This document shows positions 1 to 6,702 of a DNA stretch of 22,678 nucleotides, one piece after another. Position 1 is the stretch's first letter, and each line of letters opens with the position of its first letter. The notes under the pieces were generated by a model that was not told the DNA's origin, did no database searches, and worked only from the letters and a program-made list of their open reading frames with translations. The stretch comes from an uncultured Oscillospiraceae bacterium (lineage in GTDB: Bacteria > Bacillota > Clostridia > Oscillospirales > Oscillospiraceae): contig CAKTVW010000037.1 of the NCBI GenBank assembly GCA_934630495.1, forward strand, positions 1 to 22,678, given 5' to 3'. A program made the position numbers and the translations under genes.

Positions 1-333
1 CCGTTTTCCCGCCTGGATGACTCCGACAGTATCCGCAGATGGAATAACGGTGAAATCCCGGTGGCGCTGATCCACCCTGCATCAGCAGGACACGGTCTCA
101 ACCTCCAATCCGGCGGTTCCACCCTTGTGTGGTTTGGGCTTACTTGGAGTCTGGAACTGTATCAGCAGACTGTAGCCCGTTTATGGCGGCAGGGACAGGC
201 ATCCGAAACCGTGGTGGTGCAGCACCTCATCACCAAGGGCACCATTGACGAGCGCATCATGAAAGCACTCTCCCAAAAGGAGCATACGCAGACGGCTCTT
301 ATCGACGCCGTAAAAGCGGACTTGAAAATCTGA
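1..333 (+). CDS. SNF2-like helicase, C-terminal end (partial, phage type)
   Basis: The reading frame is open from the first base of the window, so only the last 110 residues are seen. They correspond to the C-terminal RecA-like lobe of an SNF2/DEAD-box helicase: a motif V-like segment (HPASAGHGLNLQ) followed by a motif VI-like segment (QQTVARLWRQGQ), then a short helical tail. Proteins of this type are common in clostridial prophages, encoded between the replication genes and the late regulator, where they are presumed to act on DNA as ATP-dependent translocases. The Walker A half lies upstream of the window. The next genes are typical prophage genes, which supports a phage origin rather than a cellular chromatin-type helicase. 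The family call is firm; the exact role is not known. Confidence 0.85.
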   Translation, partial: PFSRLDDSDSIRRWNNGEIPVALIHPASAGHGLNLQSGGSTLVWFGLTWSLELYQQTVARLWRQGQASETVVVQHLITKGTIDERIMKALSQKEHTQTALIDAVKADLKI

Positions 334-390
334 GACAATCTATGAAAATCCGTGCCAATCCGAAGAACACAAAATATCGGAGGTACGAAT

Positions 391-621
391 ATGAAACCTT
401 ATCAGGCATTAGCCAACGCCATTGTAGAACTGGCCGTAAAAGACTACAAAAAAGCCCTCAAGCGGCACTATCGCTTTCCGCACAGAGAGGATTATGCCGC
501 CGAGGTGAAAAGCCTAGAGCAATTTTTCCGTTCCGGTTGGTATGGCATGCTGACCGACCTTGACGGCGAATATCTCATAACAGGTGTTCGCCGTATGGTG
601 CGCAAGGAGGTGGCGGCATGA
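391..621 (+). CDS. small hypothetical prophage protein
   Basis: This is a 76-residue protein. The ATG at 391 is chosen because GGAGG lies at 379-383; an in-frame GTG at 352 has no such site. The sequence is helical and charged at the N-terminus (AIVELAVKDYKKALKRH), followed by a segment with FFRSGWYGMLTDLDGEYLI. Small proteins with an RSGWY-like and TDLDGE-like core are often encoded immediately before DUF1492-type regulators in Firmicute prophages; their function is unknown. Its stop codon overlaps the next start (ATGA at 618-621), so the two are translationally coupled. No catalytic motif, signal peptide or membrane segment is visible. Confidence 0.75.
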   Translation: MKPYQALANAIVELAVKDYKKALKRHYRFPHREDYAAEVKSLEQFFRSGWYGMLTDLDGEYLITGVRRMVRKEVAA

Positions 622-1046
622 AGGCAAAGGAGTTTTTGAACCAGGCATATCTCTTGGATCAGCGGATCAAGAGCAAATCCGAGCAGATACAGTCCCTGAA
701 CGAGCTTGCCACCAAATGCACCGCCACACTGACGGGTATGCCGAGGAATCCCAATCACGGCGGCTCCACGATGGCAGATGCCGTGTGCAAAATCATAGAC
801 CTGCAAAATGAGATCGCTGCAGATATGGATCGGCTGGTACAAATCAAGAAGGACATCGTGGATGTTATCGGCAAGGTCGATGATGTGAAGTTCCGCATCC
901 TTTTGGAAAAGCGCTATCTGTGCGGTGAGACATGGGAAGAAATCACCGTGAGCCTGTACCACAACCGCCGGTGGGTCTTCCGCCTGCACGACAAGGCCCT
1001 GGATGAAGTACAGAAAATCCTTGATTTCACTGAAACAAGCCACTAA
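618..1046 (+). CDS. DUF1492/ArpU-like phage late transcriptional regulator
   Basis: A 142-residue protein with a long N-terminal coiled-coil-like region (about residues 1-75) and a C-terminal sigma-4-like helix-turn-helix. The hallmark is RYLCGETWEEITVSLYHNRRWVFRLHDKAL, here split as an R-Y-x-x-G-x-x-W-E-E-I core and a recognition helix ending in R-L-H-x-x-A-L, as in DUF1492 and the RinA/ArpU late regulators. AGGAGG precedes the ATG by about 7 bases. In intact phages this protein is encoded just before the terminase genes and is thought to activate late transcription. Here it is followed by a hairpin and then directly by a tail gene, so its normal target operon appears to be largely deleted. 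Confidence 0.8.
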   Translation: MKAKEFLNQAYLLDQRIKSKSEQIQSLNELATKCTATLTGMPRNPNHGGSTMADAVCKIIDLQNEIAADMDRLVQIKKDIVDVIGKVDDVKFRILLEKRYLCGETWEEITVSLYHNRRWVFRLHDKALDEVQKILDFTETSH

Positions 1047-1107
1047 AAGCCACTATAATACATCCTCGATTTATGATATCATTATAATGCGAAGAAAATA
1101 TGGAACG

Positions 1108-1139
1108 AGCCTCATGGGAGCAATCCCGTGGGGCTTTTC
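1108..1139 (+). terminator. hairpin with T-run after the late regulator
   Basis: AGCCTCATGGG (1108-1118) pairs with CCCGTGGGGCT (1125-1135) around the loop AGCAAT, with two G-U pairs in RNA, and is followed by TTTTCT. This has the form of an intrinsic terminator or attenuator. Similar hairpins with a GGGAGCAATCCC-like centre occur ahead of terminase genes in clostridial prophages, so it may be part of the late control region rather than a simple end of transcript. Confidence 0.6.
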
Positions 1140-1206
1140 TCATGCCCGAAGGAGGTGAGCAAATGCTACAACTCCCCAGAATCAGGGCTAACGGAGGTAA
1201 CGCACA

Positions 1207-1590
1207 ATGGATAACGAAAGAACCGCAGTCATCACCATCGGTGAAGAGGAATACACGCTGCTCCTCACGACCAAGGCCACCAAGGAGATCGCCGGTCGCT
1301 ACGGCGGTCTGGAGAACCTCGGCGAGAAGCTGATGAAGTCCGAGAACTTTGAAATGGCTATCGGAGAGATCGTGTGGCTAATCACGCTTCTGGCAAATCA
1401 GAGCATCCTCATCCACAACCTCAAGGATAAGGAGCACCCCAAGGAACTGCTCACCGAGGATGTGGTGGAACTTCTGACCACGCCTCTCGACCTTGCCGGT
1501 TACAAAACCGCCATTACGGAAGCACTCTACAAGGGTACCAAGCGGAATGTGGAAAGCGAGAAAGATTCAAAAAACGCACAAGTCGGGTAA
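1207..1590 (+). CDS. phage tail assembly chaperone (gpG-like, zero-frame product)
   Basis: A 127-residue protein starting at an ATG with GGAGG nine bases upstream (1193-1197). It is a small acidic alpha/beta protein: an N-terminal beta hairpin (TAVITIGEEEYTLLLT), then helices around KEIAGRYGGLENLGEKL and a C-terminal helix rich in lysine. This matches the tail assembly chaperones of siphophages, which sit between the major tail protein and the tape measure genes and coat the tape measure protein during tail assembly. The gene ends at TAA 1588-1590, but the slippery heptamer at 1569-1575 gives access to a -1 frame extension, the classic G/GT arrangement. The neighbouring tail genes are absent, so the protein is probably not functional here. 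Assignment rests mainly on size, fold pattern and the frameshift. Confidence 0.75.
   Translation: MDNERTAVITIGEEEYTLLLTTKATKEIAGRYGGLENLGEKLMKSENFEMAIGEIVWLITLLANQSILIHNLKDKEHPKELLTEDVVELLTTPLDLAGYKTAITEALYKGTKRNVESEKDSKNAQVG
1569..1575 (+). promoter_or_regulatory. programmed -1 ribosomal frameshift site (A AAA AAC)
   Basis: In the reading frame of the gene that starts at 1207 the codons are TCA AAA AAC, so the canonical heptamer A AAA AAC is correctly phased at 1569-1575. Slippage by one base moves ribosomes into a frame that stays open to TGA at 1782-1784, whereas the zero frame stops five codons after the slip. This geometry is the known mechanism for making the G-T fusion in tail assembly. 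Confidence 0.85.
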
Positions 1591-1784
1591 CGGTCTCCGA
1601 TGCGGAGCTGTTTACCCGGCTTCTCTATTACGGCCTTGCCCATCTTCATCTGTCGCAGGATGAGGTGTGGCTGATGCCGTTTGGACTGCTTTTGGACTTA
1701 TGGGAGTGCCACAAGCAGTACAACGGGCAGGCTACCCCGGCACGAGAGCATTATATCGACGATATTATCCCGGATGGAATCTGA
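1575..1784 (+). CDS. gpT-like C-terminal extension of the tail chaperone (-1 frame)
   Basis: This is the 69-codon stretch read after the -1 shift. It begins with the CGC codon at 1575 and reads RTSRVTVSDAELFTRLLYYG, followed by a hydrophobic helix with DEVWLMPFGLLLDLWECHK and a C-terminal tail ending IIPDGI. The pattern of a short helical protein with W-L-M-P-F-G and a conserved L-D-L-W segment fits the T part of siphophage G-T fusions. It has no start codon with a ribosome binding site, so it is expected only as a fusion to the protein encoded from 1207 (about 192 residues in total). The TGA lies just before a junction with unrelated recombinase sequence. Confidence 0.75.
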   Translation, partial: RTSRVTVSDAELFTRLLYYGLAHLHLSQDEVWLMPFGLLLDLWECHKQYNGQATPAREHYIDDIIPDGI

Positions 1785-1791
1785 TATTATA

Positions 1792-1820
1792 TTGCTATTG
1801 TGCGCACATTCGTGTATAAT
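1792..1820 (+). promoter_or_regulatory. candidate sigma-A promoter ahead of the truncated recombinase
   Basis: TTGCTA (1792-1797) and TATAAT (1815-1820) are separated by exactly 17 bases. The -10 box is perfect and the -35 box matches four of six positions. It lies in the 55-base gap between the tail gene and the recombinase remnant, so it could drive the recombinase pair. It may be a chance or junction-created sequence. Confidence 0.45.
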
Positions 1821-1839
1821 GAATGGTGAATAATAATAA

Positions 1840-2730
1840 CTTCAAAAGACCGTGACAACGGACTTTTTGACACATACCCATAAGCGTAACGAAGGTGAAG
1901 CACCTCAGTTTTATGTTGAGAAAAATCATCCTGCCATTGTGCGTCCGGAAGTGTTCGAAATGGTCCAGGAGGAATTCCGCAGACGGAAAGCCGCCGGCGG
2001 CAGGATGCAATGCGTCTCTATCTTCTCTGGAAGGATCGTATGCGAGGACTGCGGCGGCTTCTATGGTAGGAAGGTATGGCATTCCACCTCTGAAAAATAC
2101 CGAGCCTATCACTGGCACTGCAACAACAAGTTTCAGAAACGCTGTTCCTGCCAAACACCTACGCTGAAAGAAGAAAGCATCGAGCAGGCATTCTTGAGTG
2201 CCATCAACAGCCTCATCAAGAAAAAGAAAGCGATTCGAGAGAATTATGCGCTTTGCCTGGACGCTATTACCGACGACAGCGCATATGTGGCACGGTTGGA
2301 AGAAATCAATGCGGAGTGCTGCCGACTGCAGGAGGAGACTAAGAGCCTGCTCACCGCCGCCGGAAGGAAAAACGGTGGTGGGCTTAGCGAGATCAATCGG
2401 CAGTATGAGGACTATCTCGCCAGGTTTGAAGCACTTCAGAAAGAAAAGTCGGAGCTTTCCGCGCAAATATCCAAGTGCGCGGCCAAGCGTGTGCAGGTCA
2501 GTTCTTTCCTCGAAGAGCTGCAAAAATACGACGGGCCGCTGAAAGAGTTCGACCCGCTCATTTGGCAGGCAACGCTGAACCATGCGGTCGTCCATAAAAA
2601 CTGCACGATCACCTTTGTTTTCCGTGACAGTACCGAGGTGACGAGAAAGATAAAGAACGGAGTGAGAAAGTATGTCAAGCGAAAAGCAAGTGATCCCGAT
2701 AATCCAGAGTCCACCGGAGAAAAGGCGTAA
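1840..2730 (+). pseudogene. large serine recombinase, 5'-truncated remnant
   Basis: The open frame begins just after an in-frame TAA at 1837-1839. Its first codons (CTT CAA AAG ACC) already read as the middle of a large serine recombinase, at the LQKT-T-DFLT segment that follows the recombinase DNA-binding domain. What remains is a zinc-ribbon-like domain (CEDC, then HWHC and CSC) at about residues 60-105 of the remnant, a long coiled coil (about 140-235) and a C-terminal basic tail. The N-terminal resolvase domain with the catalytic serine is missing, so it cannot recombine DNA on its own. A GTG at 1852 could start a 292-residue protein, but no ribosome binding site is seen. Its 3' end overlaps the next recombinase by 59 bases, the usual spacing in intact tandem arrays. 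Confidence 0.8.
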
Positions 2731-4144
2731 GGAGCGTGTCGCTGCCTACTGCCGTGTTTCCACGCAGGCAGAGGAACAGCTTCACAGTCTTGCCGCACAG
2801 CGGGAATTCTATGAGAAATCACTCTCCGGCAACTCCGAAGTGGAGTTTGTCGGCATATACGCAGATGAGGGTATCTCTGACACCCGGACGAGAAACAGAA
2901 CACAATTTCTCGCACTTATCCAGGATTGCCGTGACGGAAAAGTAGATCGAATTCTTACTAAGAGCGTATCCCGGTTCGGAAGAAACACCGTGGATACGCT
3001 CATTTTTACAAGGGAGCTGCGAAGCCTTGGTGTGGATGTCTATTTTGAAAAAGAGAACCTGCATTCCATCTCACCGGAGGGAGAATTGCTCCTCACATTG
3101 ATGGCGGCGCTTGCGGAATCCGAATCGGTCAGTATGTCCGATAATATTAAATGGGGAAAGCGATACCGCTATAAGCAAGGACTGGTCACTGCCCTAGCCA
3201 TTTCCAATATATACGGCTACTGCAAAAAGAATGGCGAGATCGCCGTGAACAAGGCAGAGGCAGTTATCGTCCGGAGAATCTATAAGGAGTTTTTGGACGG
3301 AAAGAACTACGATGAAATCATTGCTGGGTTAACGGCTGACGGAGTTCCCACGAGGAAAAACGCAACCTGGTACTCTCGAACGGTCATCGGCATCTTGAGC
3401 AATGAAAAATACTGCGGAGACTGCCTGTTTCAAAAGACTTTTATTCCCGACCCGATCTCACACAAAACAGTAGTCAACTGCGGCGAGATCCCTCAATTCC
3501 TGGTGGAGGACTGTATTCCGGCGATTATCGAGAAAAAGCAGTGGCTTGCCGCGCAGGAAATACGTAAACGGCATCAAGGGGGCAGCAAGCCGCCGGTCGA
3601 GACGCTCCCTTTCCGCAGCTTGGTATTCTGCGGAACCTGCGGCAAGCAATGTCCGCAGTATTCCTCTCATTCTGAGGGACGGCAGCTGACAGCCTATCAC
3701 CGGTGCATAAGTTGGAGAGATCACACCGCAGCGGAGATTCCCGGCATGATCTATGTCCCGCCGCACAAAGCGGGGTACAACTACAATCCGACTCCGGAAC
3801 TTGCCGCCTATCGAGCAACCTACAAAAAGCCGAAATCGAGGCCGTTTCTCTGCACGGATGTAAAGATCCGCACAGAGCGTTTCCCGAAAGCCTTTGTGCA
3901 GGCTTGGAACTTGATCGTCAGCAAGAAGCAGCGGTACCTCCCGTCTTTGCAGAATACCGCTGCTACCTTGGAAAAACCGCTGACAGCCTACCGTGCAGAG
4001 GAGATGATAGACCTACTGGAAACGACGGGCAGACTGGAAGAATTCGACTTCTCGCTGATGATACGCACGCTCGACCGGGTGGAGATCATGCCAACCGAAA
4101 AGTTGTCTTTCATCTTTCAGTCCGGCATCCGCATCACGGTATAA
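2672..4144 (+). CDS. large serine recombinase (site-specific integrase/excisionase type)
   Basis: A 490-residue protein starting at ATG 2672, with GGAG nine bases upstream. The N-terminal resolvase domain (about residues 22-165) has the nucleophile motif AAYCRVST, with Ser30 as the predicted catalytic serine, and the downstream SVSRFGRNTVDTL motif. A recombinase domain follows (about 180-275), then a zinc-ribbon-like segment with CGTCGKQC near residue 320. The long coiled coil found in many large serine integrases is reduced. Proteins of this type cut and rejoin DNA at attachment sites to move prophages or conjugative transposons. It overlaps the truncated recombinase upstream, and such genes are usually encoded in pairs or triplets at one end of an element. 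It looks intact, but whether it works without its partner is not known. Confidence 0.9.
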   Translation: MSSEKQVIPIIQSPPEKRRKERVAAYCRVSTQAEEQLHSLAAQREFYEKSLSGNSEVEFVGIYADEGISDTRTRNRTQFLALIQDCRDGKVDRILTKSVSRFGRNTVDTLIFTRELRSLGVDVYFEKENLHSISPEGELLLTLMAALAESESVSMSDNIKWGKRYRYKQGLVTALAISNIYGYCKKNGEIAVNKAEAVIVRRIYKEFLDGKNYDEIIAGLTADGVPTRKNATWYSRTVIGILSNEKYCGDCLFQKTFIPDPISHKTVVNCGEIPQFLVEDCIPAIIEKKQWLAAQEIRKRHQGGSKPPVETLPFRSLVFCGTCGKQCPQYSSHSEGRQLTAYHRCISWRDHTAAEIPGMIYVPPHKAGYNYNPTPELAAYRATYKKPKSRPFLCTDVKIRTERFPKAFVQAWNLIVSKKQRYLPSLQNTAATLEKPLTAYRAEEMIDLLETTGRLEEFDFSLMIRTLDRVEIMPTEKLSFIFQSGIRITV

Positions 4145-4206
4145 TATATAGAATGGCCGCTCCGTTTTCTCTTGGAATGCGGGGAGGTCTTCTCTCATAT
4201 TTGAAT

Positions 4207-4261
4207 AGTCACACTCCGCATTTTGGCCCGCTTTTTTAATCCGAAAACGCAAAGTGTGACT
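4207..4261. repeat. imperfect inverted repeat downstream of the recombinase
   Basis: AGTCACACT (4207-4215) is the exact reverse complement of AGTGTGACT (4253-4261), and the pairing continues inward imperfectly (CGCATTTTGG against CCGAAAACGC). The spacer contains CTTTTTT. It could be a terminator for the recombinase, read in either direction, or a binding site near the element end. Confidence 0.5.
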
Positions 4262-4421
4262 TTGTTTTTGCCCTTGTTTTTTGGGTCCAAAGCGGCAGGT
4301 GCCGATGACGCAGAGGCACCAAATATGCTCCTGCCTACGGTACGATTCGGTCAACAGCGGGAGCGAGTTTACTTCTGCAATCTAACGAAAAAATGCCGAT
4401 AATTCGGGCTTTTTCGGGCTT

Positions 4422-4464
4422 TGCACCCCCTGATAATCGGTCTGCACTCCCTTGCACACCCTTG
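4422..4464. repeat. three short direct repeats, TGCAC-N-CCCT(T)G
   Basis: TGCACCCCCTG (4422-4432), TGCACTCCCTTG (4443-4454) and TGCACACCCTTG (4453-4464) are near-identical, spaced 21 and 10 bases apart, which is about two turns and one turn of the helix. The spacing suggests protein binding on one face of DNA, but no partner is known. Confidence 0.4.
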
Positions 4465-4512
4465 GAATAGAAAAGTCAAATTGTATCGGCGTCTATGCCC
4501 CTATGCACAAGT

Positions 4513-4546
4513 CCACCGTAATTCAGAGAATTACGGTGGATTTTTT
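4513..4546 (+). terminator. strong intrinsic terminator
   Basis: CCACCGTAATTC (4513-4524) and GAATTACGGTGG (4528-4539) form a perfect 12-bp stem with an AGA loop, followed by ATTTTTT. It insulates the EPS operon from transcription entering from the prophage side. Confidence 0.85.
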
Positions 4547-4846
4547 ATGTTATAGAAATCAAGCAAATCGCTTATGGGAGGAAAAAGAGCCTTGCGGGCC
4601 ATGCTTGGTGGCATGAATAAAACAATACTGCCACCGCTGAAAACGACTGGGTTGAAATGATAGAAATGATTCGGTCTATTGGATGGAACAGCAAGAAAAC
4701 TAACGAAGCAGAACAAATAAATGCCGGCTTGCTGCAATCCTTCAGGCGGGAGACTCCATAAGGTTAACCGACAGTGGTATGCTTCGACCGATATTGCCGT
4801 GCGATGATAAAATGCCGCACTTTTTTCTATTTCCCGATTGAAGCAA

Positions 4847-4875
4847 TTGCATTCTGATGTGCAATATGCTATAAT
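4847..4875 (+). promoter_or_regulatory. sigma-A promoter of the EPS operon
   Basis: TTGCAT (4847-4852) and TATAAT (4870-4875) are 17 bases apart, with an extended -10 TG at 4867-4868. Transcription would start near 4882, leaving a leader of about 195 bases before the preferred start at 5078. The leader contains a hairpin GCCGATCC/GGACCGGC with a GGAT loop (4974-4993) and a second short GC-rich stem (5015-5031). No other equally good promoter was seen in the locus. Confidence 0.7.
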
Positions 4876-5077
4876 AAAAACGATTTGTTAACGACAATTT
4901 GGCTTTCCCTTTGCGGCAGATATTCTCCGAAAAAGCCGAAAGAAAAGAATACTATATTATTATATAGAAAGCGGCCGATCCGGATGGACCGGCATGCAGC
5001 AGAAAGACAGTCCGCGCCGTTTTGTGCGGCGGTGGCGCCGGATAAAGAAAGATGCGTTTGGAGGACGAACCCAAAAT

Positions 5078-5878
5078 ATGAACGAAAACAAGAAACCTTA
5101 CGCTTCCTCCGGGGGAGCAGACCTAACACTATGGGATATTACAAAGTTCCTGCTGTCAAAGATTTATTGGCTGCTGATTGCGGGAGCTATCGTTGCCGCA
5201 GGCGTTTATGCAGCGGTAACATTTTTCATAACACCGACTTATGAATCACGAGTGAGCTTTTACGTTTATAACAGCACGGACAATTCTTCGCACGGGACGA
5301 TCAATAACAGTGACCTTCAAGCGGCGGAGAGCCTTGCTACGACCTATTCAAAGATCCTGGCGAGCAATTCCGTTTTGGACTCCGTTCTGGACGATCTGAG
5401 CGCGGAGACCACGCTGTCCAGAAAGGAACTCGGCAGCATGGTGAATGTTTCCGTTGTGTCGGATACACAGCTTCTGGAGGTCGTGGTGACATCGACCGAC
5501 CCGGTGCTTGCCTGTAAAATTGCCAATTCCTTTGCAAGAGTCGCGCCTACAGAAATCGTTCGTATCACCAAGGCCGGCGGCGTCGAGGTCGTGGATCGGC
5601 CGGAGGTGCCGACGGAAAAATCCGCGCCCAAGACCGTATTTGACAGCGCGATCGGATTTATCGTCGGCATGATGCTGGCTTCGATCGCCATTGTTCTGCG
5701 AATGATGGCCAATACGACCATCTATCTGCCGGAGGACATTGAAAAGACCGCCGGGGTGACCGTTCTCGGTCAGATACCGGATATCGACGCGACAAATGAT
5801 AATACCGGCTGGGAGCTGGTGGAGGGAGGTGCAGCGAACAATGGCGAAAAAGAAAAAAAGCCTGCAGGCAACGATTGA
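5078..5878 (+). CDS. polysaccharide chain-length determinant / kinase adaptor (Wzz, CapA-like)
   Basis: A 266-residue membrane protein. I prefer the ATG at 5078 (GGAGGA at 5060-5065), although an in-frame ATG at 4994 would add 28 arginine-rich residues with no ribosome binding site. The layout is that of Firmicute Wzz/CapA adaptors: a short cytoplasmic head (LTLWDITKFLLSK), a first membrane segment (about 29-51), an extracellular domain, the usual proline-containing stretch near RPEVPTEKSAPKTV, and a second membrane segment (about 186-208) with a short cytoplasmic tail. Such proteins control polymer length together with Wzy, and their tail activates the partner BY-kinase, which is encoded by the next, overlapping gene. 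It opens the operon behind the promoter at 4847. Confidence 0.9.
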   Translation: MNENKKPYASSGGADLTLWDITKFLLSKIYWLLIAGAIVAAGVYAAVTFFITPTYESRVSFYVYNSTDNSSHGTINNSDLQAAESLATTYSKILASNSVLDSVLDDLSAETTLSRKELGSMVNVSVVSDTQLLEVVVTSTDPVLACKIANSFARVAPTEIVRITKAGGVEVVDRPEVPTEKSAPKTVFDSAIGFIVGMMLASIAIVLRMMANTTIYLPEDIEKTAGVTVLGQIPDIDATNDNTGWELVEGGAANNGEKEKKPAGND

Positions 5879-6605
5879 AGCCGTTCGCGCCAGCAGAAAA
5901 CGTCTGCTGACCAACGAGTCTCCGTTTGCGATCAAGGAAGCCTATGTCAAGCTGCGTACCAACCTGATGCTGTGCATGACGGCGGATAAGAAGCGCGCCT
6001 GCACGAGCTTTGCCGTCACCAGCGCAAAGCCGTCTGAGGGCAAGAGCCTGACTGCGGCAAACATTGCCATCAGCTATGCGATGCTGGGCAAAAAGGTGCT
6101 CCTGATCGACGCGGATATGCGCAAGCCGACCCAGCGCCGCCTCTGGAAGGTGGGCAAGCCCACCGGCCTGTGCGACTTTCTTGCAAGAATATCGAAGCTG
6201 GAGCTGGAAAAGGTAAAAGGCCTGCCGCTCTGGATCGCCTGTACCGGCACCATCCCGCCGAATCCCTCCGAACAGCTTTCGTCCGAGCGCATGAAGCGCT
6301 TCGTGGAAGAAAGCGCGAAGGTTTATGACTATATTATTATCGACACGCCGCCGATCAATACGGTCGCGGACGCGCAGATCGTTTCGACCTATGTTGACGG
6401 TGTGGTGCTTGTTGTTAAGTCCGGCGATACGACGGCTGACGAGCTGAACGAGGCCGTCGACGCGGTACGCCGCGTGGGGGGGAATCTGTGCGGCACGGTG
6501 CTCAACGACCTGAATATGAAATCCGTGAAGAATGCCTACAAGTATAAATACGGGGGCAAGTACGGATATAAGTATGCCTATTCCGAGGCATATGAGACAC
6601 GGTAG
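5841..6605 (+). CDS. capsular BY-type tyrosine kinase (CapB/CpsD-like)
   Basis: A 254-residue cytoplasmic ATPase. The ATG at 5841 follows GGAGGGAGGT (5821-5830) and lies 38 bases inside the adaptor gene; an in-frame start at 5796 would give a less typical N-terminus. It has Walker A SAKPSEGKS (61-69, Lys68), Walker A' LIDADMRKP (about 88-96) and Walker B YIIIDTPP (about 164-171). The C-terminus is a tyrosine cluster with eight tyrosines in about 20 residues (YKYKYGGKYGYKYAYSEAY), the autophosphorylation tail. BY-kinases cycle between phosphorylated and free forms to control export and chain length with the CapA-like partner. The tyrosine phosphatase that usually reverses this (CpsB/Wzb type) is not encoded in this window. 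Confidence 0.92.
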   Translation: MAKKKKSLQATIEAVRASRKRLLTNESPFAIKEAYVKLRTNLMLCMTADKKRACTSFAVTSAKPSEGKSLTAANIAISYAMLGKKVLLIDADMRKPTQRRLWKVGKPTGLCDFLARISKLELEKVKGLPLWIACTGTIPPNPSEQLSSERMKRFVEESAKVYDYIIIDTPPINTVADAQIVSTYVDGVVLVVKSGDTTADELNEAVDAVRRVGGNLCGTVLNDLNMKSVKNAYKYKYGGKYGYKYAYSEAYETR

Positions 6606-6702
6606 CATGAAACTCGAGCTTGTCGTTTGGCTGCCCTGTTGGATATGCGAACGAAGTTTTTGAAAAAATGCAGAGTGCTGGATTCAAGGAAGATTTTGAG
6701 AG

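Larger units (their letters stand above)
4145..5077. other. intergenic region between the prophage remnant and the EPS operon
   Basis: No convincing gene is present in these 933 bases. The region holds an imperfect inverted repeat (4207-4261), three copies of a TGCAC-N-CCCT motif (4422-4464), a strong intrinsic terminator (4513-4546), a possible coding remnant (4621-4761, reading ENDWVEMIEMIRSIGWNSKK in one frame, with no start) and the EPS promoter with its long leader (4847-5077). One element attachment site would be expected near the left part of this stretch if the upstream recombinase defines an element end, but no att core can be identified without the other end. Confidence 0.6.

Noticed and set aside
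4531..4737. Minus-strand 68-codon frame in the intergenic region
   Set aside because: It begins within the terminator stem region, has no ribosome binding site and no recognisable sequence. The opposite strand looks more protein-like.
5027..5040. ops/JUMPstart-like element (GGCGGTGGCGCC) in the EPS leader
   Set aside because: It differs from the enterobacterial ops sequence at several positions, and RfaH is not expected in this kind of organism. It is more simply part of GC-rich leader or coding-like sequence.
4145..5077. tRNA gene as an attachment site for the element
   Set aside because: No cloverleaf, T-arm or CCA-proximal sequence could be found by eye in this gap.
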